Assembly: GCA_024349245.1 (NCBI GenBank)
Contig: JALDNG010000004.1
Location: 5,388,001-5,452,000 of the forward strand
Direction of reading: 5' to 3'
Length of the DNA: 64,000 nucleotides
From: Neodontobutis hainanensis
Lineage: Eukaryota; Chordata; Actinopteri; Gobiiformes; Odontobutidae
Below, in pieces: positions 38,701 to 44,152 of the stretch. A program made the position numbers and the translations under genes. The notes beneath the pieces were generated by a model. That model saw only the letters and a list, made by a program, of their open reading frames with translations, was not told the DNA's origin and ran no database searches. How positions within the stretch are numbered: the stretch's first letter is position 1; every line of letters begins with the position of its first letter.

Positions 38701-41678
38701 GCCTCTACATGCTGCCACTTTCCAAACCCCAGTCTCCAACCGTTGTGGAGAAGACCTACCTCTACACAGAGGAACAAACACAAAGTGACCTGACCAGCAC
38801 TCAAATCGACATTCCAATTGAGGGTCTTGCTGACAAACCAATGAACCTCTGGGATATTATGAACTCCAATTTGCTTCCCGAACAAGAGAGACAGAAACTT
38901 TTGGAGGAATACCGCTCTGGTAAAATCACTAAGGAGCGAATGATAATCATCATCATTGAAATCATGGAACAGAGAGAGATCATCAGAAATGACAGTCCAC
39001 TGTCATGTAAGACAATAAGAAGAAGGATAACAATTGAAGAGTTATACAATGCCTGCATCATTGACTTGGAAACTTACAACCTGATTAAACAAGGGAAGAG
39101 AGATATCCGTGACATAATGGAGATGACTAGTGTAAAACAGTATCTCTATGGCACAGGCTGTGTTGCTGGGGTCACAACTGACTCAACCTCCAGGATGAGC
39201 ATCTACCAAGCAATGAAGAGAGATTTTATTAAACCAGAAATGGCTCTCAGCCTCCTAGAAGCACAAGCTGCTACAGGATTCATTGTTGACCCAATAAAGA
39301 ATGAGACTCTTACTGTTGATGAAGCTGTCCGCAAGGGTGTTGTGGGACCCGAAATTCATGATAAACTGTTATCTGCAGAAAGAGCAGTAACTGGATACAA
39401 AGATCCATACAGTGGAAAAACTATTTCTCTTTTCCAAGCCATGAAAAAAGACCTTGTTCCCCAGGATTATGCACTTAAAATGTTGGAGGCACAAACTGCC
39501 ACTGGGGGTATTATTGATCCTGAATTTCAGTTTCATCTTCCCACCGATGTTGCAATGCAAAGGGGTTACATCAATAAAGAAACCAATCAGACACTAAGCA
39601 ATGATGTTAAGGGATTTATTGACCCAGTCACTGAAGAGAAAGTTTCGTATGCTCAGTTGCTTAAGAGATGCAAGCTAGAAGGTGGATTGCGTCTACTCTC
39701 TTTGGGAGACAAGAGGTTGATGTTCAAGGGTCTGAGGAAACGGATTACAATGGAGGAGCTGATCCGATCACAGATTATTGACCAACAGACTGTCACACAA
39801 CTTAATGAAGGTTTATTGTCTGTGGAAGAAGTTAGCACTATGCTGTCAAGGTACCTTGAGGGCACAGGCTGCATCGCTGGTGTATTTTTGGAATCTACAA
39901 AAGAACGTCTGTCAATTTACCAGGCCATGAAGAAAAACATGATTCGGCCAGGTACTGCCTTTGAGCTTCTGGAAGCACAGGCAGCCACAGGGTATGTTAT
40001 TGATCCCATAAAGAATCTCAAACTTACTGTCAATGAAGCTGTTAAGATGGGAATTGTAGGGCCAGAGTTCAAAGACAAGCTTCTCTCAGCTGAGCGGGCA
40101 GTAACAGGCTATAGAGACCCTTATTCAGGCAAGACAATATCTCTGTTCCAGGCCATGAAAAAGGGTCTCATATTGAAAGACCATGGCATACGTCTGCTAG
40201 AAGCCCAGATTGCTACAGGAGGAATCATTGACCCAGAGGAAAGTCACCGTCTGCCTGTTGAGGTGGCCTACAACCGAGGCTTCTTTGATGAGGAAATGAA
40301 TGAGATCCTGACAGATCCATCTGATGACACTAAAGGCTTCTTTGACCCCAACACTGAAGAAAATTTAACATACTTGCAACTGATGGAGAGATGCATTAAA
40401 GACCCTGACACAGGTCTGGTCCTTCTGCTACTGAAAGAGAAAAATCGCGATAAAAAAACATCCTCCACATCCTCTGTTCGTAAACGTCGTGTTGTCATCG
40501 TTGACCCTGAAACGGGTAAAGAAATGACTGTCTATGAAGCATTCAGAAGGGGCCTTATTGACCACCAAACCTATCTGGAGCTGGCCGAGCAGGAGTGTGA
40601 ATGGGAGGAAATCACAATGACCTCCTCCGATGGTACTGTCAAAACCCTAATTATTGACAGAAGATCTGGACGGCAGTATGATGTTGATGATGCTATTGGA
40701 CGTTGTCTTATTGACCAGACCTCTCTTGATAGCTACAGAGCTGGAAAGTTGTCAATCACAGAATTTGCTGATATGCTGTCTGGAAATATAGGAGGCTCCC
40801 GCTCTCGGTCATCCTCTTTTGGTTCCGCCAGTGGCTCCACTTCCTCTTATCCTATGAGCCCCATACCCTCTATTAAAGCACCTGCTGTCATATGGAATGA
40901 CCCATCAGAGGTGACTTGCCCCATAGCTGGCATCCTGGATGTAGACACTCTGGAAAAGGTTTCTATAACTGAGGCCATCCACAGAAACCTGGTAGACAAC
41001 ATAACAGGTCAAAGACTGCTAGAAGCCCAAGCCTGCACAGGGGGAATAATTGACCCCACGAGTGGGGAGAGATTCTCAGTCACTGAAGCCACAGAAAAAG
41101 GTCTTGTGGATAAAGTCATGGTTGATCGTCTTAACCTTGCTCAAAAAGCATTTAATGGATTTGAAGACCCCAGAACAAAAGTTAAAATGTCTGCCTCCCA
41201 AGCCCTAAAGAAGGGCTGGTTGTATTATGAAGCTGGACAGCGGTTCCTTGAAGTCCAGTATCTCACTGGTGGACTTATCGAGCCCAATGTCGAGGGTAGA
41301 GTGACACTGGATGAATCTATCAGGAAGGGAACAATTGATGCACGGACTGCCCAAAAACTTAGAGATGTCAATTCTTATTCTAAATATATAACGTGTCCAA
41401 AAACCAAACTTAAAATCTCCTTTAAAGATGCAATGGACAGAAGCATGATTGAAGAAGGATCTAGCCTGAGGCTTCTTGAGGCATCGTCAGAATCCAGCAA
41501 AGGCGTATATAGTCCCTACAATGTCAGTGGATCTGGATCTGCCTATGGCTCTCGGTCAGGTTCGAGGACTGGTTCCAGAACCGGGTCAAGGAGAGGCAGC
41601 ATTGATGCTGGCTTCAGCATGAACTTCGCATCTTCCTCTTTTACATCTTCATCAACCAGCTATGGCCGCAGATTCTGA
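3350..41678 (+). CDS. plec: Plectin, whole gene span (spliced, alternative first exons)
   Basis: Plectin is a giant cytolinker. It binds actin through its CH domains and intermediate filaments through its C-terminal plakin repeats, and it anchors them at Z-discs, hemidesmosomes, mitochondria and other sites set by the first exon. With exon 1a the coding exons are 11393-11510, 13175-13236, 15943-16032, 17062-17139, 17229-17321, 18200-18366, 20571-20687, 20779-20882, 21532-21651, 22102-22197, 22286-22413, 22933-23026, 23181-23335, 23432-23741, 23811-23888, 23970-24131, 24230-24334, 24417-24512, 24594-24719, 24808-24960, 25083-25237, 25318-25444, 25791-25974, 26516-26673, 27030-27208, 27285-27423, 27504-27860, 27942-28025, 28117-28221, 28337-28435, 29853-33206 and 35541-41678. 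Every junction is GT-AG and phase-consistent, apart from one extra base in exon 7. The total is about 4509 residues and the exon numbering matches mammals (rod = 31, tail = 32). Exon 1d (3350) or 1b (4310) can replace 1a. Teleosts often have two plectin copies and I cannot tell which this is. Confidence 0.95.
4310..4412 (+). CDS. plec: Plectin alternative first exon 1b (hydrophobic N-terminus)
   Basis: The exon encodes a hydrophobic segment (FPALVVLGHLVTLILFW, about residues 10-26) followed by basic residues (RLKRHRK). It ends in phase 1 at the donor GTAAGA and so joins exon 2. Mammalian plectin 1b has the same layout and anchors plectin to the outer mitochondrial membrane. In-frame ATGs also occur at 4259, 4277 and 4301. 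I chose 4310 because the peptide from there best fits the mammalian length; longer forms are possible. Confidence 0.75.
4413..11200. other. Intron/alternative-promoter region, no further exon recognised
   Basis: No exon that would join exon 2 in phase 1 could be recognised between first exons 1b and 1a. A long AT dinucleotide repeat lies at 8671-8722. The segment 7735-7985 is GC-richer (it includes GCTCCCCCTGGTGGC) and may be an interspersed repeat, but I cannot name it. The open frame at 5371-5589 lacks a usable donor and a known homologue. Confidence 0.4.
8671..8722. repeat. (AT)n microsatellite, about 26 units
   Basis: An uninterrupted AT dinucleotide run in the intron between first exons 1b and 1a. 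It is a simple repeat and likely length-polymorphic. Confidence 0.97.
11393..11510 (+). CDS. plec: Plectin alternative first exon 1a
   Basis: ATG opens 39 codons plus one base, ending at the donor GTAAAAGG in phase 1, so the junction reads ...G-R-K-D-E-R-D-R-V-Q. The C-terminal part (YYQGVLRATDGRKD) resembles the end of mammalian exon 1a, recalled as ...YLAVLRASEGKKD. Plectin 1a is the epithelial form that links hemidesmosomes to keratin. The 180 bases before the ATG are purine-rich and look like 5' UTR. Confidence 0.8.
13175..13236 (+). CDS. plec: Plectin exon 2, start of CH1
   Basis: The first exon shared by all isoforms. It completes the split Asp codon and encodes E-R-D-R-V-Q-K-K-T-F-T-K-W-V-N-K-H-L-I-N, the near-invariant opening of the plakin actin-binding domain. 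The acceptor is TTTTGCAG, the donor GTAAGA, and it ends in phase 0. Confidence 0.95.
15413..15421 (+). CDS. plec: Candidate optional micro-exon 2-alpha (K-A-E)
   Basis: Nine bases, AAG GCA GAG, lie between a long pyrimidine tract ending CACCCCAG and the donor GTGGGT. They sit in phase 0 between exons 2 and 3, where mammalian plectin has a tiny optional exon (2-alpha, recalled as five residues ending A-E). Inclusion would add K-A-E within CH1 without changing the frame. The strong pyrimidine tract with no other exon nearby is the main support. Confidence 0.55.
15943..16032 (+). CDS. plec: Plectin exon 3, CH1
   Basis: Thirty codons beginning AQRHVTDLYEDLRDGHNLIS and ending in ...LLEVLSGETL. 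The DLRDG.L..LLE.L.G core is typical of CH1 in plakins. Phase 0 to phase 0. Confidence 0.95.
16525..16560 (+). CDS. plec: Plectin optional exon 3-alpha
   Basis: Twelve codons, T-R-Q-R-D-V-G-R-S-V-R-L, flanked by the acceptor TTGCTAG and the donor GTGAGT, phase 0 on both sides. Mammalian plectin has an optional 12-residue exon at this point of CH1, recalled as containing RDVIRSVRL. Inclusion inserts a basic loop after ...SGETL. Confidence 0.8.
17062..17139 (+). CDS. plec: Plectin exon 4, CH1
   Basis: Twenty-six codons beginning PREKGRMRFHKLQNVGIALD and ending FLRHRQ. This is the R-M-R-F-H-K-L-Q-N-V signature of plakin CH1 domains. Phase 0 at both ends. Confidence 0.95.
17229..17321 (+). CDS. 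plec: Plectin exon 5, end of CH1
   Basis: Thirty-one codons, VKLVNIRNDDIADGNPKLTL followed by GLIWTIILHFQ. This is the highly conserved actin-binding-site region closing CH1. Phase 0 at both ends. Confidence 0.96.
18200..18366 (+). CDS. plec: Plectin exon 6, inter-CH linker and CH2
   Basis: Starts ISDIQVNGQSEDMSAKERLL, then LLWSQRMTGGYQGIRCDNFT and SWRDGKLFNAVIHKH. The C-D-N-F-T-x-S-W-R-D-G motif is the CH2 core. Ends in phase 2 before GTAAGT. Confidence 0.96.
19454..19794 (+). CDS. Unrecognised coding-like ORF in intron 6, possible internal first exon
   Basis: An ATG at 19454 opens a basic then Ser/Gly-rich frame (SSWDSGRGSNSSGTRSSGDE). After 19650 the coding-like character continues in another frame (KTSGISSSSRPVKKYSVQEV...). 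The two frames join if the GGG at 19649-19651 were GGGG. The second frame reaches a good donor, CAC|GTGAGA, in phase 0 at 19794. That phase fits plectin exon 9 but not exons 7 or 8. If used, it would give plectin without an intact actin-binding domain, comparable to BPAG1e, which starts from an internal exon. It has no homologue I recognise and could be a nested gene fragment or chance. Confidence 0.35.
20400..20536 (+). repeat. Interspersed-repeat 3' end
   Basis: The run ending TGCTATATAAATAAAATTGCCTTGCC matches the common teleost repeat tail with short terminal reiterations (GCCTTGCCTT). It sits just upstream of exon 7. The family is assigned from memory as LINE/SINE-like; its 5' limit is unclear. 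Confidence 0.5.
20571..20687 (+). CDS. plec: Plectin exon 7, CH2, with a 1-bp frame break
   Basis: Encodes PRLIDMGKVYRQTNLENLEQ-AFGVAERDLG. The conserved continuation (V-T-R-L-L-D-P-E) is present only one base out of frame. The exon is 117 nt where the phases of exons 6 and 8 require 116. The surplus base is in the GGG at 20659-20661; as written, translation stops within exon 8. The rest of the gene is intact, so an assembly error is the likeliest reading. Confidence 0.93.
20779..20882 (+). CDS. plec: Plectin exon 8, end of CH2
   Basis: Encodes DVDVPHPDEKSIITYVSSLY then DVMPRIDVTDGARAN. D-E-K-S-I-I-T-Y-V-S is the CH2 terminal signature of plakins and spectrins. It enters in phase 1 and ends in phase 0. 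Confidence 0.96.
21532..21651 (+). CDS. plec: Plectin exon 9, start of plakin domain
   Basis: Forty codons beginning DLELRWQEYYELVTLLLQWI. Conserved linker into the first helical (spectrin-like) repeat of the plakin domain. Phase 0 at both ends. Confidence 0.95.
22102..22197 (+). CDS. plec: Plectin exon 10, plakin domain
   Basis: Thirty-two codons beginning LLWRQFLRFKETELPGKESE; matches the human plectin segment after ...FEEIE. Phase 0 at both ends. Confidence 0.94.
22286..22413 (+). CDS. plec: Plectin exon 11, plakin domain
   Basis: Encodes VKVPPGYHPIDVEKEWGRLH and the following LHVAILERERLLRIEFER, a hallmark plakin segment. Enters in phase 0 and ends in phase 2. Confidence 0.95.
22933..23026 (+). 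CDS. plec: Plectin exon 12, plakin domain
   Basis: Encodes LERLQRIVTKVQMESGVCDE then QLSHLETLLQT. It completes the split Arg codon and ends in phase 0. Confidence 0.94.
23181..23335 (+). CDS. plec: Plectin exon 13, plakin domain
   Basis: Encodes DIHLLKAGKPAQHTAEVERE then LDKADNMIRLLFNDVQMLKD, ending ...QMYRR in phase 2. L-D-K-A-D-x-M-I-R-L-L-F-N-D-V-Q is diagnostic of plakins. Confidence 0.96.
23432..23741 (+). CDS. plec: Plectin exon 14, plakin domain
   Basis: 103 codons from VYRLHERLVNLRSDYNLRLK to the end of the repeat. It includes LLAWVEDNQRRIDEAEWGSD and VESQLGSHRGLHQTVEDFRS. The E-W-G-x-D-L-P-x-V-E motif is shared by plectin, MACF1 and dystonin. Confidence 0.96.
23811..23888 (+). CDS. 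plec: Plectin exon 15, plakin domain
   Basis: Twenty-six codons beginning GQLSPVSKGTYKDYLGKLDL and ending QYGKLL. Phase 0 at both ends. Confidence 0.94.
23970..24131 (+). CDS. plec: Plectin exon 16, plakin domain
   Basis: Fifty-four codons including ATKELMWLNDKEEEEVNFDW then SDRNTNMTAKKDNYS, one of the most conserved plakin blocks. Phase 0 at both ends. Confidence 0.96.
24230..24334 (+). CDS. plec: Plectin exon 17, plakin domain
   Basis: Thirty-five codons beginning GLMRDLELREKKVNDIQAMG. A helical segment; phase 0 at both ends. Confidence 0.94.
24417..24512 (+). CDS. plec: Plectin exon 18, plakin domain
   Basis: Thirty-two codons including FTAALQTQWSWLLQLCCCIE then AHLKENTAYYQ. The Cys triplet matches mammalian plectin. 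Confidence 0.95.
24594..24719 (+). CDS. plec: Plectin exon 19, plakin domain
   Basis: Forty-two codons, FFADVKEGQEKMTKMQENMK then KKYSCDRNTTATRLEDLLQD. The K-Y-S-C-D-R motif and the trailing L-E-D-L-L-Q-D are typical of plakin domains. Confidence 0.95.
24808..24960 (+). CDS. plec: Plectin exon 20, start of SH3
   Basis: Fifty-one codons. It contains RAKTIIQLKPRNPTTPIKGK, then PIQAVCDFKQQE, which opens the plakin SH3 domain (A-V-C-D-F in place of the usual A-L-Y-D-Y). That substitution fits the atypical plakin SH3, which lacks the full proline-binding pocket. Confidence 0.95.
25083..25237 (+). CDS. plec: Plectin exon 21, SH3 domain
   Basis: Encodes ITVHKGDECALLNNSQPFKW, then KVLNRDGNEAVVPSVCFIVP, the remaining SH3 strands ending in the V-P-S-V-C-F motif. 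Phase 2 at the donor. Confidence 0.95.
25318..25444 (+). CDS. plec: Plectin exon 22, plakin domain
   Basis: Encodes QQQMVSMWQKYYMDMKSLLS followed by WQYLMKDFSQIHSW. It completes a split Ser codon and ends in phase 0. Confidence 0.94.
25791..25974 (+). CDS. plec: Plectin exon 23, plakin domain
   Basis: Sixty-one codons plus one base, including MKPEEYRLVMRNLELHYQDF then MRDSQDSQLLGPDDRMQVEQ. L-H-Y-Q-x-F-x-R-D-S-Q-D is conserved in plectin. Confidence 0.95.
26516..26673 (+). CDS. plec: Plectin exon 24, plakin domain
   Basis: Encodes CKNYISELKDLRLLIEDCET then RTVARIRKPLEAEPLKECLQ. The C-E-T-R-T-V motif is shared by plakins. Enters in phase 1 and ends in phase 0. Confidence 0.95.
27030..27208 (+). 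CDS. plec: Plectin exon 25, plakin domain
   Basis: Encodes KVQVELDGLKKDLDKVSVKT with a Ser/Pro-rich linker (SSPQPSASAP) and a following helix. It ends in phase 2 within a Lys codon. Confidence 0.93.
27285..27423 (+). CDS. plec: Plectin exon 26, plakin domain
   Basis: Encodes LKTVEMVIRNTQGAEGVLKQ then YEDCLREVHTVPSDVKEVEA. I-R-x-T-Q-G-A-E-x-V-L corresponds closely to mammalian plectin. Confidence 0.95.
27504..27860 (+). CDS. plec: Plectin exon 27, plakin domain
   Basis: A long 119-codon exon. It includes RAEAEAEQPVFDSLEDEMKK and LRQRDLEQLGRQLGYYRESY, then DWLIHWIGDAKERQEKIQAV. R-E-L/D-L-E-Q-L-G-R-Q-L-x-Y-Y-R-E-S is diagnostic of plectin. Confidence 0.96.
27942..28025 (+). CDS. plec: Plectin exon 28, plakin domain
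   Basis: Twenty-eight codons, KLLEEIEKNKDRVDECQKYA then KAYIDTIK. It is followed by a 91-base intron that is mostly an inverted repeat. Confidence 0.95.
28043..28111. repeat. Perfect 30-bp inverted repeat filling intron 28
   Basis: The arms 28043-28072 and 28082-28111 are exact reverse complements with a 9-base loop (GCAGTTCTT). The intron is only 91 bases, so the hairpin occupies nearly all of it. It places the region just upstream of the AAACAG acceptor inside the stem. Base pairing is read directly; any effect on splicing is inferred. Confidence 0.95.
28117..28221 (+). CDS. plec: Plectin exon 29, plakin domain
   Basis: Thirty-five codons beginning DYELQLVAYKAQVEPFTSPL, then KKTKLDSASDNIIQE; matches mammalian plectin almost residue for residue. 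Phase 0 at both ends. Confidence 0.95.
28337..28435 (+). CDS. plec: Plectin exon 30, end of plakin domain
   Basis: Thirty-three codons, YVTLRTRYSELMTLTSQYIK then FLYDTERRLVDEE. It ends in phase 0. It can therefore join exon 31 (full rod), exon 32 (rodless, as known in mammals) or, in principle, the candidate exon at 42562. Confidence 0.96.
28436..29852. other. Intron 30, nothing recognised
   Basis: About 1.4 kb, AT-rich, with no exon or known repeat that I can support. The in-frame bases 29805-29852 just upstream of exon 31 are intronic, because the acceptor ATGCAG is at 29847-29852. Confidence 0.6.
29853..33206 (+). CDS. plec: Plectin exon 31, coiled-coil rod
   Basis: A single 3354-base exon (1118 codons) of continuous heptad-rich, Ala/Glu/Lys/Arg/Gln-rich coiled coil. 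It mediates plectin dimerisation and lateral assembly. Blocks such as ARQRAEAERILKEKLSAISE, EATRLKTEAEIALKEKEAEN and RALAEKMLKEKMQAIQEASR match the mammalian rod nearly residue for residue. The open frame begins at 29805, but the acceptor and the alignment place the exon start at 29853 (K-T-A-E-K-L). The donor AAAGAG|GTATTG ends in phase 0. Skipping the exon keeps frame and would give the rodless isoform known in mammals. Confidence 0.98.
34340..34540. repeat. Teleost interspersed repeat
   Basis: The segment with TTTATATTGCGCTTTTTTCT, CTCAAAGCGCTTACA and a following CATTCATACACAGTCATACTGG resembles a very common dispersed fish repeat. A diverged relative appears near 44820-44930. Family name not assigned. 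Confidence 0.55.
34968..35221. repeat. 52-bp minisatellite, about 4.9 copies
   Basis: Tandem units start at 34968, 35020, 35072, 35124 and 35176, each beginning AAATAGAGGGAGC. The first unit is diverged and the rest are nearly identical, suggesting recent expansion. Open frames on the minus strand here are repeat artefacts. Confidence 0.95.
35541..41678 (+). CDS. plec: Plectin exon 32, rod end, six plakin-repeat domains, C-terminal tail
   Basis: 2045 codons and a stop. The first ~130 residues finish the coiled coil (LLQQTFLSEKEML-like start). The plakin-repeat domains then begin near 36029, 37010, 38003, 39020, 39724 and 40917. They show recurring motifs such as LLEAQAATGF.(V/L)DP, VDEAVK.G(V/L)VGPELHEKLL and SAE.AVTGY(K/R)DP(Y/F)(T/S)G. 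This set of six matches plectin; dystonin-e and desmoplakin have fewer. The linker before the last domain (KRRVVIVDPETGKEM...) and the last domain carry the main intermediate-filament-binding site in mammals. The protein ends in a Gly-Ser-Arg-rich tail (SRSGSRTGSRTGSRRGS) and GRRF, slightly shorter than mammalian plectin. The exon starts right after the acceptor TTTCCCAG; the ATG there is an internal Met codon. Confidence 0.98.
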   Translation: MADAQQKQIEHEKTMLQQTFLSEKEMLLKKEKQIEDEKKKLENKFEEEVKKAKALENAQENQRKQMEEEKNRLKANMDAALNKQKEAEQEMLNKQKEMQELERKRLEQERILAEENKKLREKLLQLEAQKKETDVQTITVVETRSNVLNGQSAGDIVDGIDPLSFDGIREKVLASRLHEIGLLPKKDFERLKDGKTTVHELGETENLKQILKGKNCIAGILSPSNQKMSIYQASKEKKITPGTALILLEAQAATGFTLDPLRNKKLSVNEAVKEGLIGPELHNKMLLAERAVVGYKDPYTGGKISAFEAMKKGLIEHDHAIRILEAQLATGGIIDPIHSHRVPNETACKQGQYDAEMSKIMEKPSDDTKGYFDPSTQEHLTYSELMTRCKTDPETGLLLLPITDKAAYCSSIYTEEETKDVFNKTTVDVPFGRFKGKTVTIWEIINSEYFTEDQKKDLLRQYKTGKITIEKIIRIVITVAEEKEKKNEITFDGLRAPVPAADLLESKVIDKDLYNKLQKGNITVKEVSEMEPIHKALKGTNGIAGVFIESSKEPMSFYQAMKKDIMRPEPALNMLEAQAGTGFVIDPVTNQKHTVDEAVKAGVVGPELHEKLLSAERAVTGYRDPYTGKTVSLFEAMKKDLIPKEQGIRLLDAQLTTGGIIDPVKSHHIPHDVACQRNYFNDEMKHILNTPTDEAKCFLNPNTREKVTYSQLFKTCVTDKKTGLQLLPLSDEAIKAKEDVPYTEAQTKEAMTQATVDLDFGPFKGRKITIWEIIYSEYFTEQQRNDLLKQFMSGKITIEKLIKIIITIVNEKEVKKQDQSVFKGLRADVPASSLYDSKIIDKPTFDLLQQGKTTPADVTKNPNVSKYLKGSDSIAGIYIEPTREKMSIYQAMKKKLLRHNTGLALLEAQAATGFIVDPVHNQCLSVDEAVKSGLVGPELHEKLLSAEKAVTGYKDPFTGKKISLFEAMQKDLILKEQAMPMLEAQMVSGGVIDPVNSHRVPIDVAYQKNLFDKQTAQTLSEPHDENKAFSDPETDENATYKQLKDKSQRDPETGLYMLPLSKPQSPTVVEKTYLYTEEQTQSDLTSTQIDIPIEGLADKPMNLWDIMNSNLLPEQERQKLLEEYRSGKITKERMIIIIIEIMEQREIIRNDSPLSCKTIRRRITIEELYNACIIDLETYNLIKQGKRDIRDIMEMTSVKQYLYGTGCVAGVTTDSTSRMSIYQAMKRDFIKPEMALSLLEAQAATGFIVDPIKNETLTVDEAVRKGVVGPEIHDKLLSAERAVTGYKDPYSGKTISLFQAMKKDLVPQDYALKMLEAQTATGGIIDPEFQFHLPTDVAMQRGYINKETNQTLSNDVKGFIDPVTEEKVSYAQLLKRCKLEGGLRLLSLGDKRLMFKGLRKRITMEELIRSQIIDQQTVTQLNEGLLSVEEVSTMLSRYLEGTGCIAGVFLESTKERLSIYQAMKKNMIRPGTAFELLEAQAATGYVIDPIKNLKLTVNEAVKMGIVGPEFKDKLLSAERAVTGYRDPYSGKTISLFQAMKKGLILKDHGIRLLEAQIATGGIIDPEESHRLPVEVAYNRGFFDEEMNEILTDPSDDTKGFFDPNTEENLTYLQLMERCIKDPDTGLVLLLLKEKNRDKKTSSTSSVRKRRVVIVDPETGKEMTVYEAFRRGLIDHQTYLELAEQECEWEEITMTSSDGTVKTLIIDRRSGRQYDVDDAIGRCLIDQTSLDSYRAGKLSITEFADMLSGNIGGSRSRSSSFGSASGSTSSYPMSPIPSIKAPAVIWNDPSEVTCPIAGILDVDTLEKVSITEAIHRNLVDNITGQRLLEAQACTGGIIDPTSGERFSVTEATEKGLVDKVMVDRLNLAQKAFNGFEDPRTKVKMSASQALKKGWLYYEAGQRFLEVQYLTGGLIEPNVEGRVTLDESIRKGTIDARTAQKLRDVNSYSKYITCPKTKLKISFKDAMDRSMIEEGSSLRLLEASSESSKGVYSPYNVSGSGSAYGSRSGSRTGSRTGSRRGSIDAGFSMNFASSSFTSSSTSYGRRF

Positions 41679-43472
41679 TTAGTTATGTGCTGTCCCTAAA
41701 CCTTTATTTTGCTCAATTTAATCCACCATTAGAAATGCACTTTGCATTTTAACAGGAACAAATAGTTACAGAAACATAGCAGTAATTTATTTATTCTTCC
41801 TTGCATGTAGAAACATTCATGCCTCATAAGAAAACTAGATTTTTAATACATCATAGTTTAAAATTTAAAACCTATTAAACACATTAACAGATGCACAGAT
41901 TAAACCTGTTGAGAGGTTGCATTGCAGGCTGACTAATGTCCAACAGAGGAATTTATAGTATTAATTTCATATTTTTATGACATTACAACTTGATAAACTA
42001 TATGTAAAATGAAAAAAGTGACATTTTAAACTGATTTTAAATAGACGTACTTTTTTTTTTGAATGTTTGTAAAGATTATATAGACTATATGTTTTAATTT
42101 TTCATGGGAAAAAAAAATACTTGTCTGCATAAGCAATTGTACCCAGTTATTTGCGACACATTCATAGTGACACTAGACATGCATAACAATTTTAAAATTT
42201 GATTTGTTGACTTCTTTTGTTTCTGTCATTTTTTTTAATGTTTTAATTGTTTATATTTGGTAGACAGTGTACATATTGTATTAATAGAGCAGTGGTTTAG
42301 ACACTAGACCAGTTTTCATATTCATTTCCAAGTGTTCCTGATAAATCCCAAGATGATGTCAGGCTTCATGCTGCTCCTCCACACGGATGTGTCGCCTGTT
42401 ATTTTGGTTCTTGTGAGTTAATTTCTGTTTTTTAATTTAAATTTTTTTCTTTCAAAAACATTACTCTGAGCGTTTTCTTTCTCCTACACACTAGTGTACT
42501 TTCTCTTTAAAACTAACGTGGTGGCATCTTCATGACATACATGTCCTTGTGTGTTTTACAGACTTGCCAAAAGCAGCTTTTGAAGATGGACACTCAGCTG
42601 GATAGGTCATACAATCCCCATTTCCCCAATGTTGTAATCCAGGTATAGTATATTTAGTTACAGTTTGATAAAAAAAATTCTCAGAAACAAACCTGCAATT
42701 TTTATTTTATTCATTATATTTTATCTTTCTGTATTAAGTTGTATATTTTATGTTAATGTCTTTATTTTTCTTTCTTTTATTTTTCAATGTTGTTTTGTTT
42801 GTTTTAGATCTGCCATTGAATGTCCATTCATCCATAGCGCATTACATTTGGTGAGATCTCAGGCTCATGACCATGACATCATCCTGGAAACCTCAGAAAC
42901 ACTTGTTCAGAGACATTTTACAAACCATTTGTGCCTATAACTGAACTGCAATATTGATGGACATCTACTAATATAGAGAACCCCAAAGTATATCCAAGTG
43001 CATTATTTTGTTCACAAATTTATTTAGAAAGTCCACTGAGTATGTCTTTTATTGTGAAAATAGCACAACCAAAGTGTTACTTGGAACATCTAATATCTCA
43101 CAACATTGCTTAAATGTATGTTTTATAAAAGCAACAATTTTTCTTAGCAAACTTGAAACATCTTAAAGCTTGAGTTCAATACTAAGTCTAGTGTTTTACC
43201 TCTGCAAATCTTTTCATTTAGCATTTATGTTCTCTTGTTTTCATCATGTTTTAATGTTTTATCCATTTGCATTGCATGTTTTTATTCTTTCCAATTACAG
43301 AGGATATATAAGAATCTATTGTAAAATAAAGACACTGATAAAATGCTGTTTTCTATGTCAGCATAAACTAGAGTCTGACTGGTTGGGTTTGCTTAATGTT
43401 CAGAGTTTGCCAAAATATATTGATGGTTATGATGGTGTTTGCCTTGATTAAATGTTTCTGTAAATAAATAAA
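41679..43472 (+). other. plec: Probable plectin 3' UTR with candidate poly(A) signals
   Basis: AT-rich sequence after the stop codon. The first AATAAA hexamers are at 43325-43330, 43463-43468 and 43467-43472, so the 3' UTR may run about 1.8 kb. The candidate exon at 42562-42642 lies inside it, which would be compatible with alternative splicing versus cleavage. Confidence 0.45.
42562..42642 (+). CDS. Candidate exon S1 downstream of plectin
   Basis: An 81-base, 27-codon segment between a TTTTACAG acceptor and a CAG|GTATAG donor. It is open in only one frame (TCQKQLLKMDTQLDRSYNPH...). It starts and ends in phase 0, matching the exits of plectin exons 30 and 31 and the entry of candidate exon S2. 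There is no recognised homologue, and it could be a chance splice-site pair inside the plectin 3' UTR. Confidence 0.4.
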
Positions 43473-43876
43473 CTTTAAAGAGGCAACCTTGTCATTCCTA
43501 AATACACAAGATTTACAGATAAATATGACCATACATCAAATAGTATGACAATATTTAAGCTGTATAAAATTGTTAATGACTTTGACATTACTGGTTAGCT
43601 GCCTGAGGAAAATGGCAGTAGATGACCACATGAGGACAGCATTTGACTGATTTTCTCTTTACTCATTTAAATGCACATGCTAAAACTATTGTCAGTGCTT
43701 TATCATTTTACCACAAAGTGCTTAGATAAGTTTAAAAAAAAATTTTGATGTGAAAGCCTAATCATTTTCAGATTGCCTTGTAATTAAAAGACTGACTTAA
43801 GTGTTACTACATAAAAATAAACTCTGAATGTTCCACAAAGGCACATATTTGCTCTGTTTGTGAAAACCAGCCACAG

Positions 43877-43999
43877 GATTTGACAGAGGAACCTGCCAAC
43901 GCAAACAATACCTCCCAGAATTCTTCAATCAGCTCTTTAGAGTATGACCCCTTCTTTACCCTCCCATCCATCTCTAAACCTGAGGTTGGAGGAAAGAAG
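43877..43999 (+). CDS. Candidate exon S2 downstream of plectin
   Basis: Forty-one codons open between CCACAG and AAG|GTAAGA, phase 0 at both ends. The peptide is acidic and Ser/Asn-rich, then SLEYDPFFTLPSISKPEVGG. It looks like an unstructured linker. The clean donor and the balanced phase with S3 support it. Confidence 0.5.
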
Positions 44000-44096
44000 G
44001 TAAGAAATCAAGTGGCTCTGGTGCCAGTTTAAAAGGTTAATTATGGAAAATCCAGCTTGTGTACAATGCAATTTTCTATTTTCTGTTGCATGCAGG

Positions 44097-44152
44097 ATGA
44101 AGGGGCTCACATTGAAGCACAGACATTTACATCTCAGGACCAGCGGTATAGG
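44097..44152 (+). CDS. Candidate exon S3 downstream of plectin
   Basis: Encodes DEGAHIEAQTFTSQDQRY plus two bases of an Arg codon that is completed by S4. Acceptor TGCATGCAG, donor AG|GTAAAT. The split codon matches the entry phase of S4, which makes a chance pairing less likely. Confidence 0.5.

Noticed and set aside
3350..41678. Idea that the first gene is dystonin or desmoplakin
   Set aside because: Six plakin-repeat domains, a single-exon rod with plectin-specific blocks, first exons 1a/1b/1d and exon numbering 2-32 fit plectin only.
42809..42851. Possible small exon with TTTTAG acceptor and TTG|GTGAGA donor between S1 and S2
   Set aside because: In the phase supplied by S1 it meets TGA at the fourth codon, and it matches nothing known.
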